Source of the DNA: Magicicada septendecula
Taxonomy: Eukaryota; Arthropoda; Insecta; Hemiptera; Cicadidae
NCBI GenBank assembly: GCA_034769895.1
Contig: CM068367.1
Coordinates: forward strand, 707,762,885-707,826,884
Direction: 5' to 3'
DNA: 64,000 nucleotides
Shown: one piece after another, positions 1 to 10,316 of the stretch
Layout: the number at the start of each line of letters is the position of its first letter
How positions within the stretch are numbered: position 1 is the stretch's first letter
Made by a program: the position numbers and the translations under genes
The notes under the pieces: model-generated
The model's input: only the letters and a program-made list of their open reading frames with translations
Databases searched by the model: none
What the model was told of the DNA's origin: nothing

Positions 1-1458
1 GTTATTGATTTCATTGTCATCATCACAAATTATTTTATCGCAGCTATGATACGTTTTCTGTTCACCTGGTATTCGATTAAGTATATCAGTATTAATAAAA
101 GTACAATCATCATTTTTAGGTGCTAAAATAACTGACTTCAATATGTTATCTGCGAGTATGTTTTCGGAAATATTTTCATACACCTCATTAATAATATTAT
201 TTTCATCTCCTATTAATTGCTGAGGTATTTCAATAATATTTTCACCAAACTGAGGGAATTGTGGGGCTTCATCATTACCAATTTTTTTCAAGAATTCGAC
301 AAATTCTATTTCACTTGGTAAGGCTCTCATATTTTGAGTAAACGTTACTTTATGAAAATAAACAAATTTATGCCAACTCGTGACACAATTTTCAATTAAA
401 GCTGCACGTGATCCATGTGGGACAACTGGTAAGATTTGCCGAAAATCACCGCACAGAAGTATCGTTTTCACTCCAAATGGTTTATGTTTATCATTTTCAT
501 CGCATAGATCCTGCAATAATCTATCTATGATTTTCAACACTTGCAGTGGGCACATAGGAATTTCATCAATAATTATCAATGATGATTAATTTATGTAACG
601 TCCATAGCTACTATTTGCGGTAATATTCGCTACAGAATTTTCCAAAATGGGTATAGGCAATTTAAACACATTGTGTAAAGTTCTACCTCCAAGTAATAGA
701 GTTGAAGCTATGCCACTGAACGCTGTTGCAATGCAACTAAGATTAAGCGAATTTAATTTGTGAATGATTGCTGTTTGTGTGAATGTTTTTCCACAACCTG
801 CATGAGCGGTTAAACAAAAAACATTAGATCCAGTATCATGGTGCAAAACTTCACGAATCACACGATCAATTAGATTACGCTGTTCAATATTTGCAGTTTC
901 ATAATGCTCACAAAACAGAAACTCATGTTCTATTGGATCAATAGCATTTGCTTCATCTGTTCCCTGCGAATACGTGGGAACTGGCAAACCAAGTTCTTGA
1001 CATGACAAATTATGAACATTCAAAATATCTTCAATTTCTAATAGAGCTGTGTTAAAGGATACTTCTTCGTTGTAATCTCTCAAAAAATCTTCACTAAGAT
1101 ATACTTTAAATTCATTACATAACGCCAACGCATTGGCTGGCACATTTAATGCACAAATGTAACCAAATAAATTTCGCATTTGTTTTGGTGAATGTAATTC
1201 TTTTGCTTCATTTAAACATTCGCGCCATTCATTATCATTTGAAGCAATGCCGCGAGCATGGCACGCTTCAACAAAAGAAGTGTGTATAATTCCATTGTAT
1301 GTTCTAACATCCTCAAATGATTTTGGACCACAGACATGTAATAAAAGCAATCGTAAATGGAAAAGTTCGATGTCTTTTGGTGATACTACATATATGCGTG
1401 TAATGATTTTATCACCTCCACGCCTTCTCTTCTTCCATGTTTTCGGGAATCTTCCCAC
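1..1458 (-). pseudogene. Helitron Pif1-like helicase domain, partial, with in-frame stop
   Basis: Superfamily-1B helicase part of the Helitron protein. Walker A is seen as TAHAGCGKTFTQ (GCGKT at about residues 221-225 of the 290-residue frame), followed by the FSGIAST and GGRTLHNVFKLP motifs. An in-frame TAA at 586-588 interrupts it just before Walker B (IIIDEIPMCP, about 553-576). The frame then stays open to base 1 and includes CGDFRQILPVVPHGSRAAL, the Pif1 motif III. The left side is cut by the window. A frame break near 1430 separates it from the preceding segment that runs into the Rep domain. Confidence 0.87.
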
Positions 1459-1641
1459 ACATAATGCAAAGGAATTTCAATATACTTATATTCATGCGCT
1501 GATGGATCTGATCGATTCAATTCAAAAAAATGCTAATAATTTTGTTTGTCTTACATTTTCAGTTGCTTGACGTTCTTGCCCTTCTCGAAAGTAAACATTC
1601 TGTCTACGCGGTAAATGAATGTCAAGTCTAACGATGACATG

Positions 1642-2290
1642 TTATTGAAAATGCATTGGTAATTCATAGATGCGCCATACAGCTTCAGTTGATCCGACAT
1701 AACGGCCATTTAAAAAATTTTTAACTTCATCAATTTGTATTTCTTGACCTGGTTCATTTGTCTCTGAACCTAATTCAACAGTTGCACTGTCATAGCCTTT
1801 ATACACGTATTTATAAATGTATTTAACACTTTTAACTGTAGTGCATACTTCAACATTTATATGGCAATTAAATTTGGCAAGTAAATACGGATTGTATGGT
1901 ACAACATAACGATTGTCGAGGCAACTACCGCGAACTTCAGCATTAATACCATTATCACGCCTTCTGTATAATGGATATCCATTTAATGATTCACATGTAA
2001 ATTCATTAAATCGTTTTGGATAATCTTTTGTGCATTTTCCATCTCTCATACATACAGAATTTGGATTAAGTACACCGCATGGACCATGCATCATGTGTTT
2101 TACAACATATTCATGTAATGTAGGATGTGTTTGAATGTTAGGAATCTCCGCAGATACAACTTTATCAATATCGGTAGCGTTAACAATTTTATCTTGCTCA
2201 TTTAAAGAGAGTAAAATGTGAGCATGAGGCAATCCTCTCTTTTGAAACTCAATTGTATAAATGAGTGCTTCAACTTTACCGAAGATTTTT
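1642..2290 (-). pseudogene. Helitron Rep (HUH nuclease) domain fragment
   Basis: The Rep catalytic domain nicks and religates transposon DNA. Reading on the minus strand, the segment FQKRGLPHAHILLSL carries the HUH pair (H-A-H, codons at plus 2218-2226). The tyrosine block KYIYKYVYKGYD follows, as expected for the Y2 active site. An in-frame TAA at 1642-1644 ends the frame after LPMHFQ, yet the same frame continues as recognisable Helitron sequence (HLPRRQNVYFREGQE), so this is a nonsense mutation inside the protein. No natural ATG start is visible. Confidence 0.85.
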
Positions 2291-2319
2291 TTTTAGTGTA
2301 AGGCCCTCACTTAATGCTT

Positions 2320-3459
2320 TCAGTTTGGACTTGAATACACGCACAACAATATCAGGTCGAAAATTATCTGACTCACCACACCAATATTGCTAACTATTTC
2401 AGGCCAACTTGGATTGCAAGTCATTGTAATAAACAAAGAAGGCTTTCCGAAATGTTGTACAATTGACATTGCATCTAAATAATTCTGATACATATTTCTT
2501 GGAGATCCATTGAATGAAGATGGTAAAATTACTCTACGGCCAACATTATTGGCATTGGGGTTCAATTCTAAATAATCTGTTAAATTGTTGTAAACTTCAG
2601 ACCTAAGACTTGTTTGATTTTGTCGAATGAAATGTAACCTTGTGCCCTCTATTCTCACATACATGTCAACTATCCACTGCAGAAATAATTTTTGTGAATG
2701 GTGCAACATGCTAAAATCTTCTCTAATTGCAAGTCGATAGGCTGCATACTGAAGCATGGTTAATTTATTTCTGGGCGCTCTTGAATTAGATGTAGTTGGT
2801 ACATTATGAGAAATATTGATATGCCACCCAGTATCACCATTTGGAAAAAGTAATGGATACGCTAAAGGGTCCAATGATGAATCCAAAACAGAGATATTTT
2901 TAATGGTACCATTAACTTTTGAAAACGAAACCATATTTCGTTCAAAGGGTGGCTCACCATCAACTGTACTAAATATTACTGCTACATCAGTTTGAACTGC
3001 ATCATTATAACGGCGTAGATCTAAATCACGATTTACTTTAATGAGCATACAAATTTCTTTATTTTGATTTTCAACTCTCTGACAATGATCTTTCATTGCA
3101 ATGAATGACCGAACGAAAGGATTAATGCGTTCCAATTCAAGAGAGATTTCGCGCATTATATTGTTATTGCATGTTTGATTATAGTGTTCACGTAATCTAT
3201 AATTGACAGCAGTGTCAACATCATAAAAATATAATTGCGCATAGCATGGTGAGCGACCATATCCAGCAGTCATTGGACCTGATCTGTGATAAAAAACATC
3301 ATGTATTTTAAAATGATACACTCCACGCGTAACTGTATCCGAAATTTTAGCTTCTGAGCTAACCATAGCAAATGATGAATTGTATTTACGAATGTTTTCA
3401 AAATAACTTTTTGACTTTCTTTTTATTGAAGGTTCATTTGAAGTAAGTCCATCATACAA
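2320..3459 (-). pseudogene. Helitron Rep-Hel fragment: Helitron-like N-terminal domain
   Basis: A 379-residue frame. It contains the block around RLHFIRQNQTSLRSE, the segment GRRVILPSSFNGSPRNMYQN and the end FGKPSLFITMTCNPSWPEI, all hallmarks of the Helitron_like_N domain immediately upstream of the Rep catalytic domain. The frame is lost just after the PSWPEI segment, and the Rep domain resumes in another frame near 2290, giving a frameshift in or near the T-run at 2287-2294. Its substrate would be the transposon's own single-stranded DNA ends. Confidence 0.85.
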
Positions 3460-3699
3460 TGATTTAAAGTATTCATTTTGACTTAAGGCTGGTAATATTG
3501 CTTTACCCTTATGACAACATGAAGTGAATGCAGTCCTTTCACCTAAAGTGACCTCAGACTCGAAATGTTTTGCAAAACCTGCATTGTAAATGCATTAATC
3601 CACAATCAAAAATATTAAAATTTCTTGGAATGACATTCAGTGAGCATTTAAATGTATCCCTCAAAATAATTTCATCATTTTATATACTATTTATACTAT

Positions 3700-3906
3700 T
3701 TAAATTTGCATTTGGTCTATTATCATTTTGACTTTCACGGAATATATATTCCTTCTTCTTTGCCTCTCACTCCGACCCGTCAATGTTATACTATTTACAC
3801 TATTTAAATTTGCATTTGGTCTATTATCATTTTGACTTTCACGTGAATATATATTCCTTCTTCTTTGTCTCTCACTCCGACCCGTCAATGTTCTATGTCG
3901 AGGCAT
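3700..3906 (-). pseudogene. Helitron Rep-Hel N-terminal fragment with internal duplication
   Basis: A 68-residue reading frame starting MPRHRTLTGRSERQRRRN. The motif TGRSERQRRRNIYS appears twice because about 92-100 bp of DNA (roughly 3694-3785 and 3795-3895) is tandemly duplicated with a few differences. Basic N-termini of this kind precede the Helitron-like N domain. It stops before the main domain begins at 3459, so it is separated from the rest by frame breaks. It is assigned to the Helitron from position and composition only. Confidence 0.5.
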
Positions 3907-4355
3907 AATGGAAGTAGGTGCGAATATCTGAATGTAAAAAACACATGTAATGAAATTACTGAAACTAAGATTAGACGGGGTTTAATTTAAAAATAATAAA
4001 ATGTACTCACTTTTTTGAAACCACCAATAATAATTAGGCGAGACTAAGTCAATTCAAATTGCTGCTACAAAATTTTCCTTTTGCAACAGGTGTATATTAA
4101 GCAAGCTGTATTTCACTTTCAACTGCACATTAATATATTTCAAACATTATTTATATTTCAAACACAGATATCTAATATACAAAATATAAAATAAACGCTT
4201 TTTTGCCTTGACATACACTCCACAGTCTATTGAAAAAGGAACATTTGTAATCACACAAAATTCACAGCTCATTCAAACAATCTGTCAGTAATTATTTGTT
4301 GGCAACATTTTAAAATTCTTTGGCAACGATCTCTACTCTGTGCGACTGTTTGACC
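3907..4355. other. Non-genic AT-rich spacer
   Basis: No supported reading frame, RNA gene or repeat was seen. It may contain the undetected 5' end of the Helitron, since Helitron 5' leaders extend upstream of the Rep start. Confidence 0.4.
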
Positions 4356-4438
4356 ACAGACTATTATGTGTTTGACATTGGCAGTATGAACGTAAACAAA
4401 CGACAGACTATTATGTGTTTGACATTGGCAGTATGAAC
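4356..4438. repeat. 36-bp direct repeat, two copies
   Basis: The sequence beginning ACAGACTATTATGTG and ending GGCAGTATGAAC occurs at 4356-4391 and again at 4403-4438, identical over 36 bp and separated by 11 bp. It reads as a local duplication; no function is visible. Confidence 0.8.
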
Positions 4439-4503
4439 ATACACTAAAATGAAAAAATTATAATTTTATTCTTCGTATTGTTTAAATTAGCAGCCATCCT
4501 TAC

Positions 4504-4687
4504 TTTTCTTTTATAAAATTGCTAAACTGCTATAATTGTTTTTATTATTTAGACAAAGCTTTTCGTCATTACTGACATCTTCAGGTCTTAAAAACCACCT
4601 GAAGACCTGAAGATGTCAGTAATGACGAAAAGCTTTATCTAAATAATAAAAACAATTATAGCAGTTTAGCAATTTTATAAAAGAAAA
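4504..4687. repeat. Foldback / MITE-like inverted repeat, ~85-bp arms
   Basis: Left arm 4504-4588 and right arm 4603-4687 are near-perfect reverse complements (one or two mismatches around GACAAAGC/GCTTTATC) with a 14-bp loop. There is no coding capacity. The structure is typical of a foldback-type non-autonomous element or a hairpin left by an inverted duplication. The short word TAATTTTATT lies outside both arms (about 4461-4470 and 4691-4700) and could be a remnant of a target duplication, though it is too AT-rich to be convincing. Confidence 0.8.
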
Positions 4688-4959
4688 ATATAATTTTATT
4701 GCCTGGCAACAAAATTATTTTATTTTTAACAATTACCATTGTTTGAAAATGTTTAAATGAATTTTCAAGTGCAAATGAATGTTTTATTTTATTTTATTTA
4801 ATGTATTTTTAACACATATTATATATAAATTTTAGCTTTCTGCACTCCTTCTCCATATAAACTTTAACTATGCCAAATCTCACACTCCTCCGTGCGCGCA
4901 ATATGCTTAAAAAGGGGTACAAAATTTTCTCTTCACGTATTAATATATAGATATATTTA

Positions 4960-5310
4960 CTTCATATATATGTATGTACATCTATGTGGGTATTTCGTTA
5001 ACAAAGGCCGACGGGTAATTTGGCGCAGCAGAGCAGTAGACTCCGTAAGAGGGTGGCGACTGTCGCCAGCACCAGCACCAGTACACGAATCGGCGGTGAA
5101 TCCGTTCGCCATAAGAATAACACGGGAATAGACGACGGAGTAGACGACAGCGAAAAACGAGCGAGGTCAAATCGAAAATAGGGGTAAATGTTTTCTAAAA
5201 CGGGGTTGATGTTCACCACCACTAGAGCTGAGCGGAGGTTTGGTCCGGAAAGAGCGTCGCCAGCGACTAAAATTTATAAGCTGAAAACGTCGGATTTCAA
5301 CAAATCGTCT
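4960..5310. repeat. Long repeat unit 1 (left arm only)
   Basis: First of five related units in the 5-9 kb region. It begins with an AT stretch and the word AACAAAGGCCGACGG, followed by the arm containing CGCCATAAGAATAACACGGG and the centre AAATAGGGGTAAATG. In this copy the mirrored right arm seen in the other units is missing or reduced to CGTCGCCAGCGAC. Small reading frames here are repeat-derived, not genes. Confidence 0.75.
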
Positions 5311-5409
5311 AGCATTACCTAGTAGAAAGCACTCTTAAGTATAAATCCAGTTGTATACGGACGGCTTGTACCGTGTGAGGTGTAAGCGACATAGTCGCAC
5401 ACAGTAGTA

Positions 5410-5596
5410 GTCTGTCTATACATCGAGTCGTATATGACATACGTACATTCTGACAACCGAACGATTGTACAACGTTAAACAAATCGTAGCAGTACACGGT
5501 AGTAGTAGTAGTAGTCTGTCTATACATCGAGTCGTATATGATACACTTACATTTTGACAACCGAACGATTGTGCCAAACGTAGTAGTACACGGTAA

Positions 5597-5631
<35 letters not shown>

Positions 5632-5930
5632 ATCTGTCTACGTTAAGAATACACCGACGAGTATATAGGCACATTATGACAACCCAACGATTGTACCGGG
5701 CACAACAACCGTCCCGTCGAAGTACACCGAGTTCAGTCGTCCAAAGCGGCAGTCTGTCCGTGTTAAGACTATATCGAGTCGTATATGCACGTTCGGACCA
5801 CCGAACTCTTACCGCGGACGAATCCGTGTGTTGTCGTCCAAAGTAGTAGTAGTAGTAGTCTGTCTATGTTAAGAATATATCAAGGTATACATCGTACATA
5901 CGTGTTGGGTATATCCTGACCACAGACGGA
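5410..5930. repeat. Interspersed ~100-bp repeats with TAG microsatellite
   Basis: Copies of a module with TCTGTCTATACATCGAGTCG, CAACCGAACGATTGT and GTACACGGTAG follow one another (starting about 5410, 5514, 5634 and 5750) and are linked by TAG runs, the longest at 5597-5630. The same modules recur at 6486-7030 and, partially, at 7800 and 7970. No coding evidence. Confidence 0.75.
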
Positions 5931-6057
5931 CGCCAATTTTGTGCCGCACAACAGACGCGATCGTACGGTTACCGAATTTTTATTGTTCAAAGTAGTAGTA
6001 TGTCTATGTTAAGATTATAGTAAGATATATATTATATATATATATATATATATTACT

Positions 6058-6475
6058 TTATGTATATGTACATATATATTGGATATATCCTTAACATAGA
6101 CGGACGACTAGTTTGCCGTGAGGAGAGACGAGTCCGTAAGAAGATCGGTTGTCGCCAGCGCCCGACGTACACGAACCGACGGCGAAAGTGTTCGCCAAAA
6201 GAATAACACGGGGATCGACGACGGAGTAGACGGCGAACGAAAAACGAGCGAGGTCGAAGCAGAAATAGGGGTGAATGATTTATAAAACGGGGGGTGATGT
6301 TCACCACCCCCAGAGCCGAGGCGCAGGTTGGTCCGAGAAAAGAGCCTCGCCAGCGATCAAATTTTTGTGTCGTCTCGATTCCCGTGTTATTCTTATGGCG
6401 AAATGTTTTACTGCCGGTTCGCATATGTTGTGTGCTAGCGACAACCGACTTCTTGCCGACTTTGTCGTATACAGT
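6058..6475. repeat. Long inverted-repeat unit 2
   Basis: Left arm about 6125-6240 and right arm about 6365-6465 are imperfect reverse complements: CGCCAAAAGAATAACACGGG on the left against CCCGTGTTATTCTTATGGCG on the right. The centre contains AAATAGGGGTGAATG and GGTGATGTTCACC. Peptides predicted on both strands look alike because the arms mirror each other, which argues against real genes. Confidence 0.8.
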
Positions 6476-6485
6476 AGTAGTAGTC

Positions 6486-6668
6486 TGTCTATACATCGAG
6501 TCGTATATGACATACGTACATTCTGACAACCGAACGATTGTACCACGTTAAACAAATCGTAGCAGTACACGGTAGTAGTAGTAGTAGTAGTCTGTCTATA
6601 CATCGAGTCGTATATGATACACGTACATTTTGACAAACGAACGATTGTGCCAAACGTAGTAGTACACG

Positions 6669-6733
<65 letters not shown>

Positions 6734-7086
6734 CTGTCTACGTTAAGAATACACCGACGAGTATATAGGCACATTATGACAACCCAACGATCGTACCAAA
6801 CGTAATAGTACACGGTAGTAGTAGTAGTAGTCGTCTGTCTACGTTAAGAATACATCGAGTCGTGTATTATGACAACCCAACGATTGTACCGGGCACAACA
6901 ACCGTCCCGTCGACGTTCGGGCAGTAGTCTGTCCGTGTTAAGAACATATCGATGTGTGACCGCGTTAAACAAAGCTCAGTTGTACGCAGTAGTAGTTTTT
7001 GTTAAGAATACATCGAGTCGTATATATCGGCATGGAACGCTTGTACCGCGGACGAACGCGTCGACGGTAACTAGTGTTGTCGTCCA

Positions 7087-7159
<73 letters not shown>

Positions 7160-7240
7160 CTGTCTATGTTAAGAATATATCAAGACACATATTGTACATA
7201 CGTGTTGGGTATATGCTAAACATAGACGGACGGCAATTTT
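6486..7240. repeat. Interspersed ~100-bp repeats with long TAG microsatellites
   Basis: Tandem and interleaved copies of the CATCGAGTCGTATATGA / CCGAACGATTGT module. Uninterrupted TAG runs lie at 6670-6733 and 7089-7159. All reading frames here are poly-Ser or poly-Leu translations of the microsatellite. No gene is supported. Confidence 0.8.
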
Positions 7241-7249
7241 GTGCCTCAC

Positions 7250-7257
7250 AATTTTAC

Positions 7258-7293
<36 letters not shown>

Positions 7294-7725
7294 TCTATGT
7301 TGGGTATATCTTTAACAAAGGCGGACGGCTAGTTTGCCGTAGCAAACGAGTCGACTCGGTAAGAAGTCGGTTGTCACCAGCGTCCGACATACACAAACCG
7401 GCAGTAAATCTGTTCGCCATAAGAACAACACGGTATTCGACGGTGGAGTAGGCGACACCGGCTGCGAGCGAAAACGAGCGAGGTCAAATCAGAAATAAGG
7501 GTGAATGTTTTCTAAAACGGGGGTGATGTTCACCACCCTTAGAGTTGAGGCGACGGTTGGTCCGCGAAAAGAGCGCCGAAAGTTTTGTGTCGTCTACTCC
7601 ATCATCGATTCCCATGTTATTCTTATGGCGAACGGTTTTACTGCCGGTTTGTGTATGTTGTGTGCTGGCGACAGTCGACTTCTTGCCCGAGTCGATTCGT
7701 TTGTCGGCTAGCCTGTCCGACAAAG
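7250..7725. repeat. Long inverted-repeat unit 3
   Basis: Left arm about 7345-7460 and right arm about 7588-7696 are reverse complements with scattered differences (CAAACCGGCAGTAAATC against its mirror in the right arm). Just beyond the right arm, at 7702-7722, is an imperfect copy of the 21-bp palindrome (half-site TGTCGGCTAG), linking this repeat family to the palindrome array downstream. Confidence 0.8.
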
Positions 7726-8009
7726 ATATTACAAATACGTATAGAAACGGCTGATTGTACAACGGCGGATTAAGTGAATGTCGGCTAGTCCGAAGTAGCA
7801 CTCTGTCTATGTTAAGAACACAATAAGTTATATACTCTGACTCTGTAACGTAGGCGGGGTAGAAGCGCGAGTTGTCGCCACCAACCAACGCCTGTAGCGC
7901 GCCTGACAACTGTCTCCGGTGTACATATTGGTAGTCCAAAGTAGTAGTAGTAGTAGCAGTAGTAGTATGTCTATGTTAATATAGTAATATATATATTATA
8001 TATTTATTT

Positions 8010-8423
8010 TTACTTCATATATATGTATGTACATCCATGTTGGTATATCCTTAACAAAGGCCGACGGCTAATTCGACGTAGGAAAGCGGTCGACTCGGCA
8101 ACAAGTCGGCTGCCGCCAGCACCCGACATACACGAACCGGCAGTGAATCCGTTCGCCATAAGAATAACACGTGAAGCGACGACGGAGTAGACGGCGAACG
8201 AAAAACGACCGAGGTCAAAGCAGTAATAGGGGTGAATGATTTATAAAACGGGGGGTGATGTTCACCACCCCCAGAGGCGAGGCGACGGTTGGTCCGAGAA
8301 AAGAGCGACAAAATTTTTGTGTCTACTTCATCATCGATTCCCATGTTATTCTTATGGCGAACAGTTTTACTGCCGGTTCGTGTATGTTGTGTGCTGACGA
8401 CGTGTCGGCTAGCCTAGCCGACA
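8010..8423. repeat. Long inverted-repeat unit 4, ending in a perfect 21-bp palindrome
   Basis: Left arm about 8085-8200, centre with GGGGGGTGATGTTCACCACC, right arm about 8320-8400, then a perfect palindrome copy at 8403-8423. AT-rich TATATA tracts precede the unit (7980-8030). Confidence 0.8.
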
Positions 8424-8499
8424 TCGAAGGACTCGTAATTATTTTCGTTGACTGTAGGACTTGTAATAATTCTCGTTATGTATCGGTATAGTAGTAGTA

Positions 8500-9022
8500 G
8501 TATATCTATGTTAATATAGTAATATATATATTATATATATTTTTACTTCATATATATGTATGTACATCTATGTGGGTATATCCTTAACAAAGGCCGACGG
8601 CTAATTTGGCGCAGCAGAGCAGTCGACTCTGTAAGAGGGTGGACTGTCGCCAGCACCCGACATACACGAACCGGCAGTGAATCCGTTCGCCATAAGAATA
8701 ACACGGGGATCGACGACGGAGTAGACGGCAGCGAAAAACGAGCAAGGTCGAAGCAGAAATAGGGATGAATGATTTATAAAACGGGGGGTGATGTTCACCA
8801 CCCCCATAGTTGAGGCGACGGTTGGTCCGAGAAAAGAGCGACAAAATTTTTGTGTCGTCTACTCCATCATCGATTCCCATGTTATTCTTATGGCGAAATG
8901 TTTTACTGCCGGTTCGTGTATGTTGTGTGCTGGCGACAGTCGACTTCTTGCCGAGTCGATTCGTTTGGCAAACTAGTCGTCGGGACTTGTAATATTTCGT
9001 TTGTCGGCTAGCCTGTCCGAGA
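8500..9022. repeat. Long inverted-repeat unit 5
   Basis: The AT tract 8515-8555 is followed by a left arm at about 8625-8735, the same centre, and a right arm at about 8850-8960. An imperfect palindrome copy is at 9002-9022. It is the best preserved of the five units together with unit 4. Confidence 0.8.
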
Positions 9023-9264
9023 AAGATATTACAAATACGTATAGAAACGGCTGATTGTACAACGGCGGAGTAAGTGAATGTCGGCTAGCCTAGCCGACAA
9101 AGACGTATAGAAACGGTTGATTGTACAGCGGCGGAGTAAATGAATGTCGGCTAGCCTAGCCGACAATATGTAATGTTTTCAGCTAAATATCGTTAGTCAG
9201 TGTCGGCTAGCCTAGCCGACATCGAGTACTGATGAACTAGTTGTAATATGTACATTAAGTATGA

Positions 9265-9272
9265 TTACGTCA
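9265..9272. promoter_or_regulatory. CRE-like site TTACGTCA
   Basis: TTACGTCA within ATGATTACGTCATAATT, lying between palindrome copies. The same GATTACGTCATAAT word recurs at 9883-9896. A bZIP-type half-variant site; binding is inferred. Confidence 0.35.
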
Positions 9273-9482
9273 TAATTTGTAGGACTTGTAATATTTTTCG
9301 TTGATGTTTGTCGGCTAGCCTAGCCGACAGTGAAATTAGAAAATACTATAGAAATGGTCGATTTGTGTAGCGAGTGAATGTCGGCTAGCCTAGCCGACAA
9401 AATGTGATGTTTTCAGAGTCATTGTCGGCTAGCCTAGCCGACACTGGAAGACTTGTAATATTTTTTCGTTGAACGATCATAT

Positions 9483-9652
9483 GTTCGCAACTGCACGCAC
9501 ACACTCACAACAACAACAACAACAATAAGCTTATATATTGTACTCACCGGGTGAAGAACGTTCGTCAGTCGAGCGCCCGTCTCGTACTGATCGTCACGGT
9601 ATAAGCTTATCGGTTTTACACAGCGAAACCGTGCAGCCCGAGGACTTGCAAT
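9483..9652. repeat. 170-bp direct repeat, copy A
   Basis: Runs from GTTCGCAACTGCACGCAC through (CAA)n, AAGCTTATATATTGTACTC and AGCGAAACCGTGCAGCCC to GAGGACTTG. Copy B at 10053-10219 is more than 90 percent identical by eye. Both copies follow a palindrome by about 40 bp, so the duplicated module may include a palindrome. Confidence 0.8.
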
Positions 9653-9884
9653 ATTTTCTGCTGTTGTTTGTCGGCTAGCCTAGCCGACAGTGAAATTAGA
9701 CAATTCGTATAGAAACGGTTGATTGTACAGAAACGAATGTCGGCAAGCCTAGCCGACAAAGACGTATAGAAACGACTGATTGTACAGCGGTGGAGTAAGT
9801 GAATATCGGCTAGCCTAGCCGACAATATACAATGTAAATCTCAAGGACGTGGGACTTGTAATATTTTTCGTTAGCGGTGTGCGA

Positions 9885-9903
9885 TTACGTCATAATGACG
9901 TCA
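9885..9903. promoter_or_regulatory. Paired CRE-like sites (TTACGTCA and TGACGTCA)
   Basis: TTACGTCA at 9885-9892 is followed by a perfect CRE palindrome TGACGTCA at 9896-9903. CRE-like motifs interspersed with palindromes are a known feature of baculovirus hrs, so their position inside this palindrome array is meaningful. Occupancy cannot be judged from sequence. Confidence 0.4.
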
Positions 9904-10052
9904 TGACTGTAGGAATTGTAATATTTTCTACTGTTGTTTGTCGGCTAGCCTAGCCGACAGTGCGATTAGAAAATTCGTATAGAAACGGTTGATTCGGCGC
10001 GTTTGAATGTCGGCTAGCCTAGCCGACACTGAAAGACTTGTAATATTTTTTC

Positions 10053-10219
10053 GTTCGCAACTGCACGCACACACTCACCATAACAACAACAATAAGCTTA
10101 TATATTGTACTCACCGGGTGAAGAACGTTCGTCAGTCGACCGCCCGTCTCGTACTGACCGTCATGGTATACGCTTATCGGTTTTACATAGCGAAACCGTG
10201 CAGCCCGAGGGCTTGTAAT
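10053..10219. repeat. 170-bp direct repeat, copy B
   Basis: Second copy of the module at 9483-9652, with a slightly shorter CAA run and a few substitutions. It ends about 100 bp from the p74 stop codon. Confidence 0.8.
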
Positions 10220-10316
10220 GATTTCCGTTGTCGTCTGTCGACGCTGGAATTAAAATATTGTGGGTAAGCGATACGGACATTATGCGTTGTTGTTTTGTTT
10301 CAGGTCATAATTTGCA

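Larger units (their letters stand above)
1..3906 (-). mobile_element. Helitron (rolling-circle transposon), decayed, 3' part beyond left edge
   Basis: Minus-strand order is an Arg-rich N-terminus, Helitron-like N-terminal domain, HUH Rep domain, then a Pif1-family helicase, which is the standard Rep-Hel order of autonomous Helitrons. The frame is broken by at least two in-frame stops (plus positions 1642-1644 and 586-588) and by frameshifts near 1430 and 2290-2330, so this copy cannot make the full protein. The helicase is still open at base 1, so the 3' hairpin and CTRR end lie outside the window. The 5' TC end was not located; it should lie upstream (higher coordinate) of 3906. Confidence 0.88.
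8403..10028. promoter_or_regulatory. Array of 21-bp palindromes, homologous-region (hr)-like
   Basis: The half-site TGTCGGCTAG, a central C and the exact reverse complement of the half-site form a perfect 21-bp palindrome. Perfect copies start at 8403, 9079, 9145, 9201, 9309, 9379, 9423, 9669, 9939 and 10008. One- to few-base variants start at 7702, 9002, 9738 and 9804. Spacing is irregular, 44 to 680 bp. Between copies, the words GACTTGTAATATTTTTCGTT and CGTATAGAAACGGTTGATTGTAC recur. Baculovirus hrs have this architecture (dispersed palindromes plus CRE-like sites, acting as enhancers and putative origins). The array ends about 290 bp from the p74 stop codon. Function is inferred from architecture only. 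Confidence 0.6.

Noticed and set aside
5315-7939. Many short frames on both strands with poly-Ser or poly-Leu runs
   Set aside because: They translate TAG microsatellites and inverted-repeat arms; mirrored peptides on opposite strands show they are not genes.
8403-10028. CRISPR-like array of regularly spaced palindromes
   Set aside because: Spacing is irregular, spacers share sequence, and the context is eukaryotic/viral.
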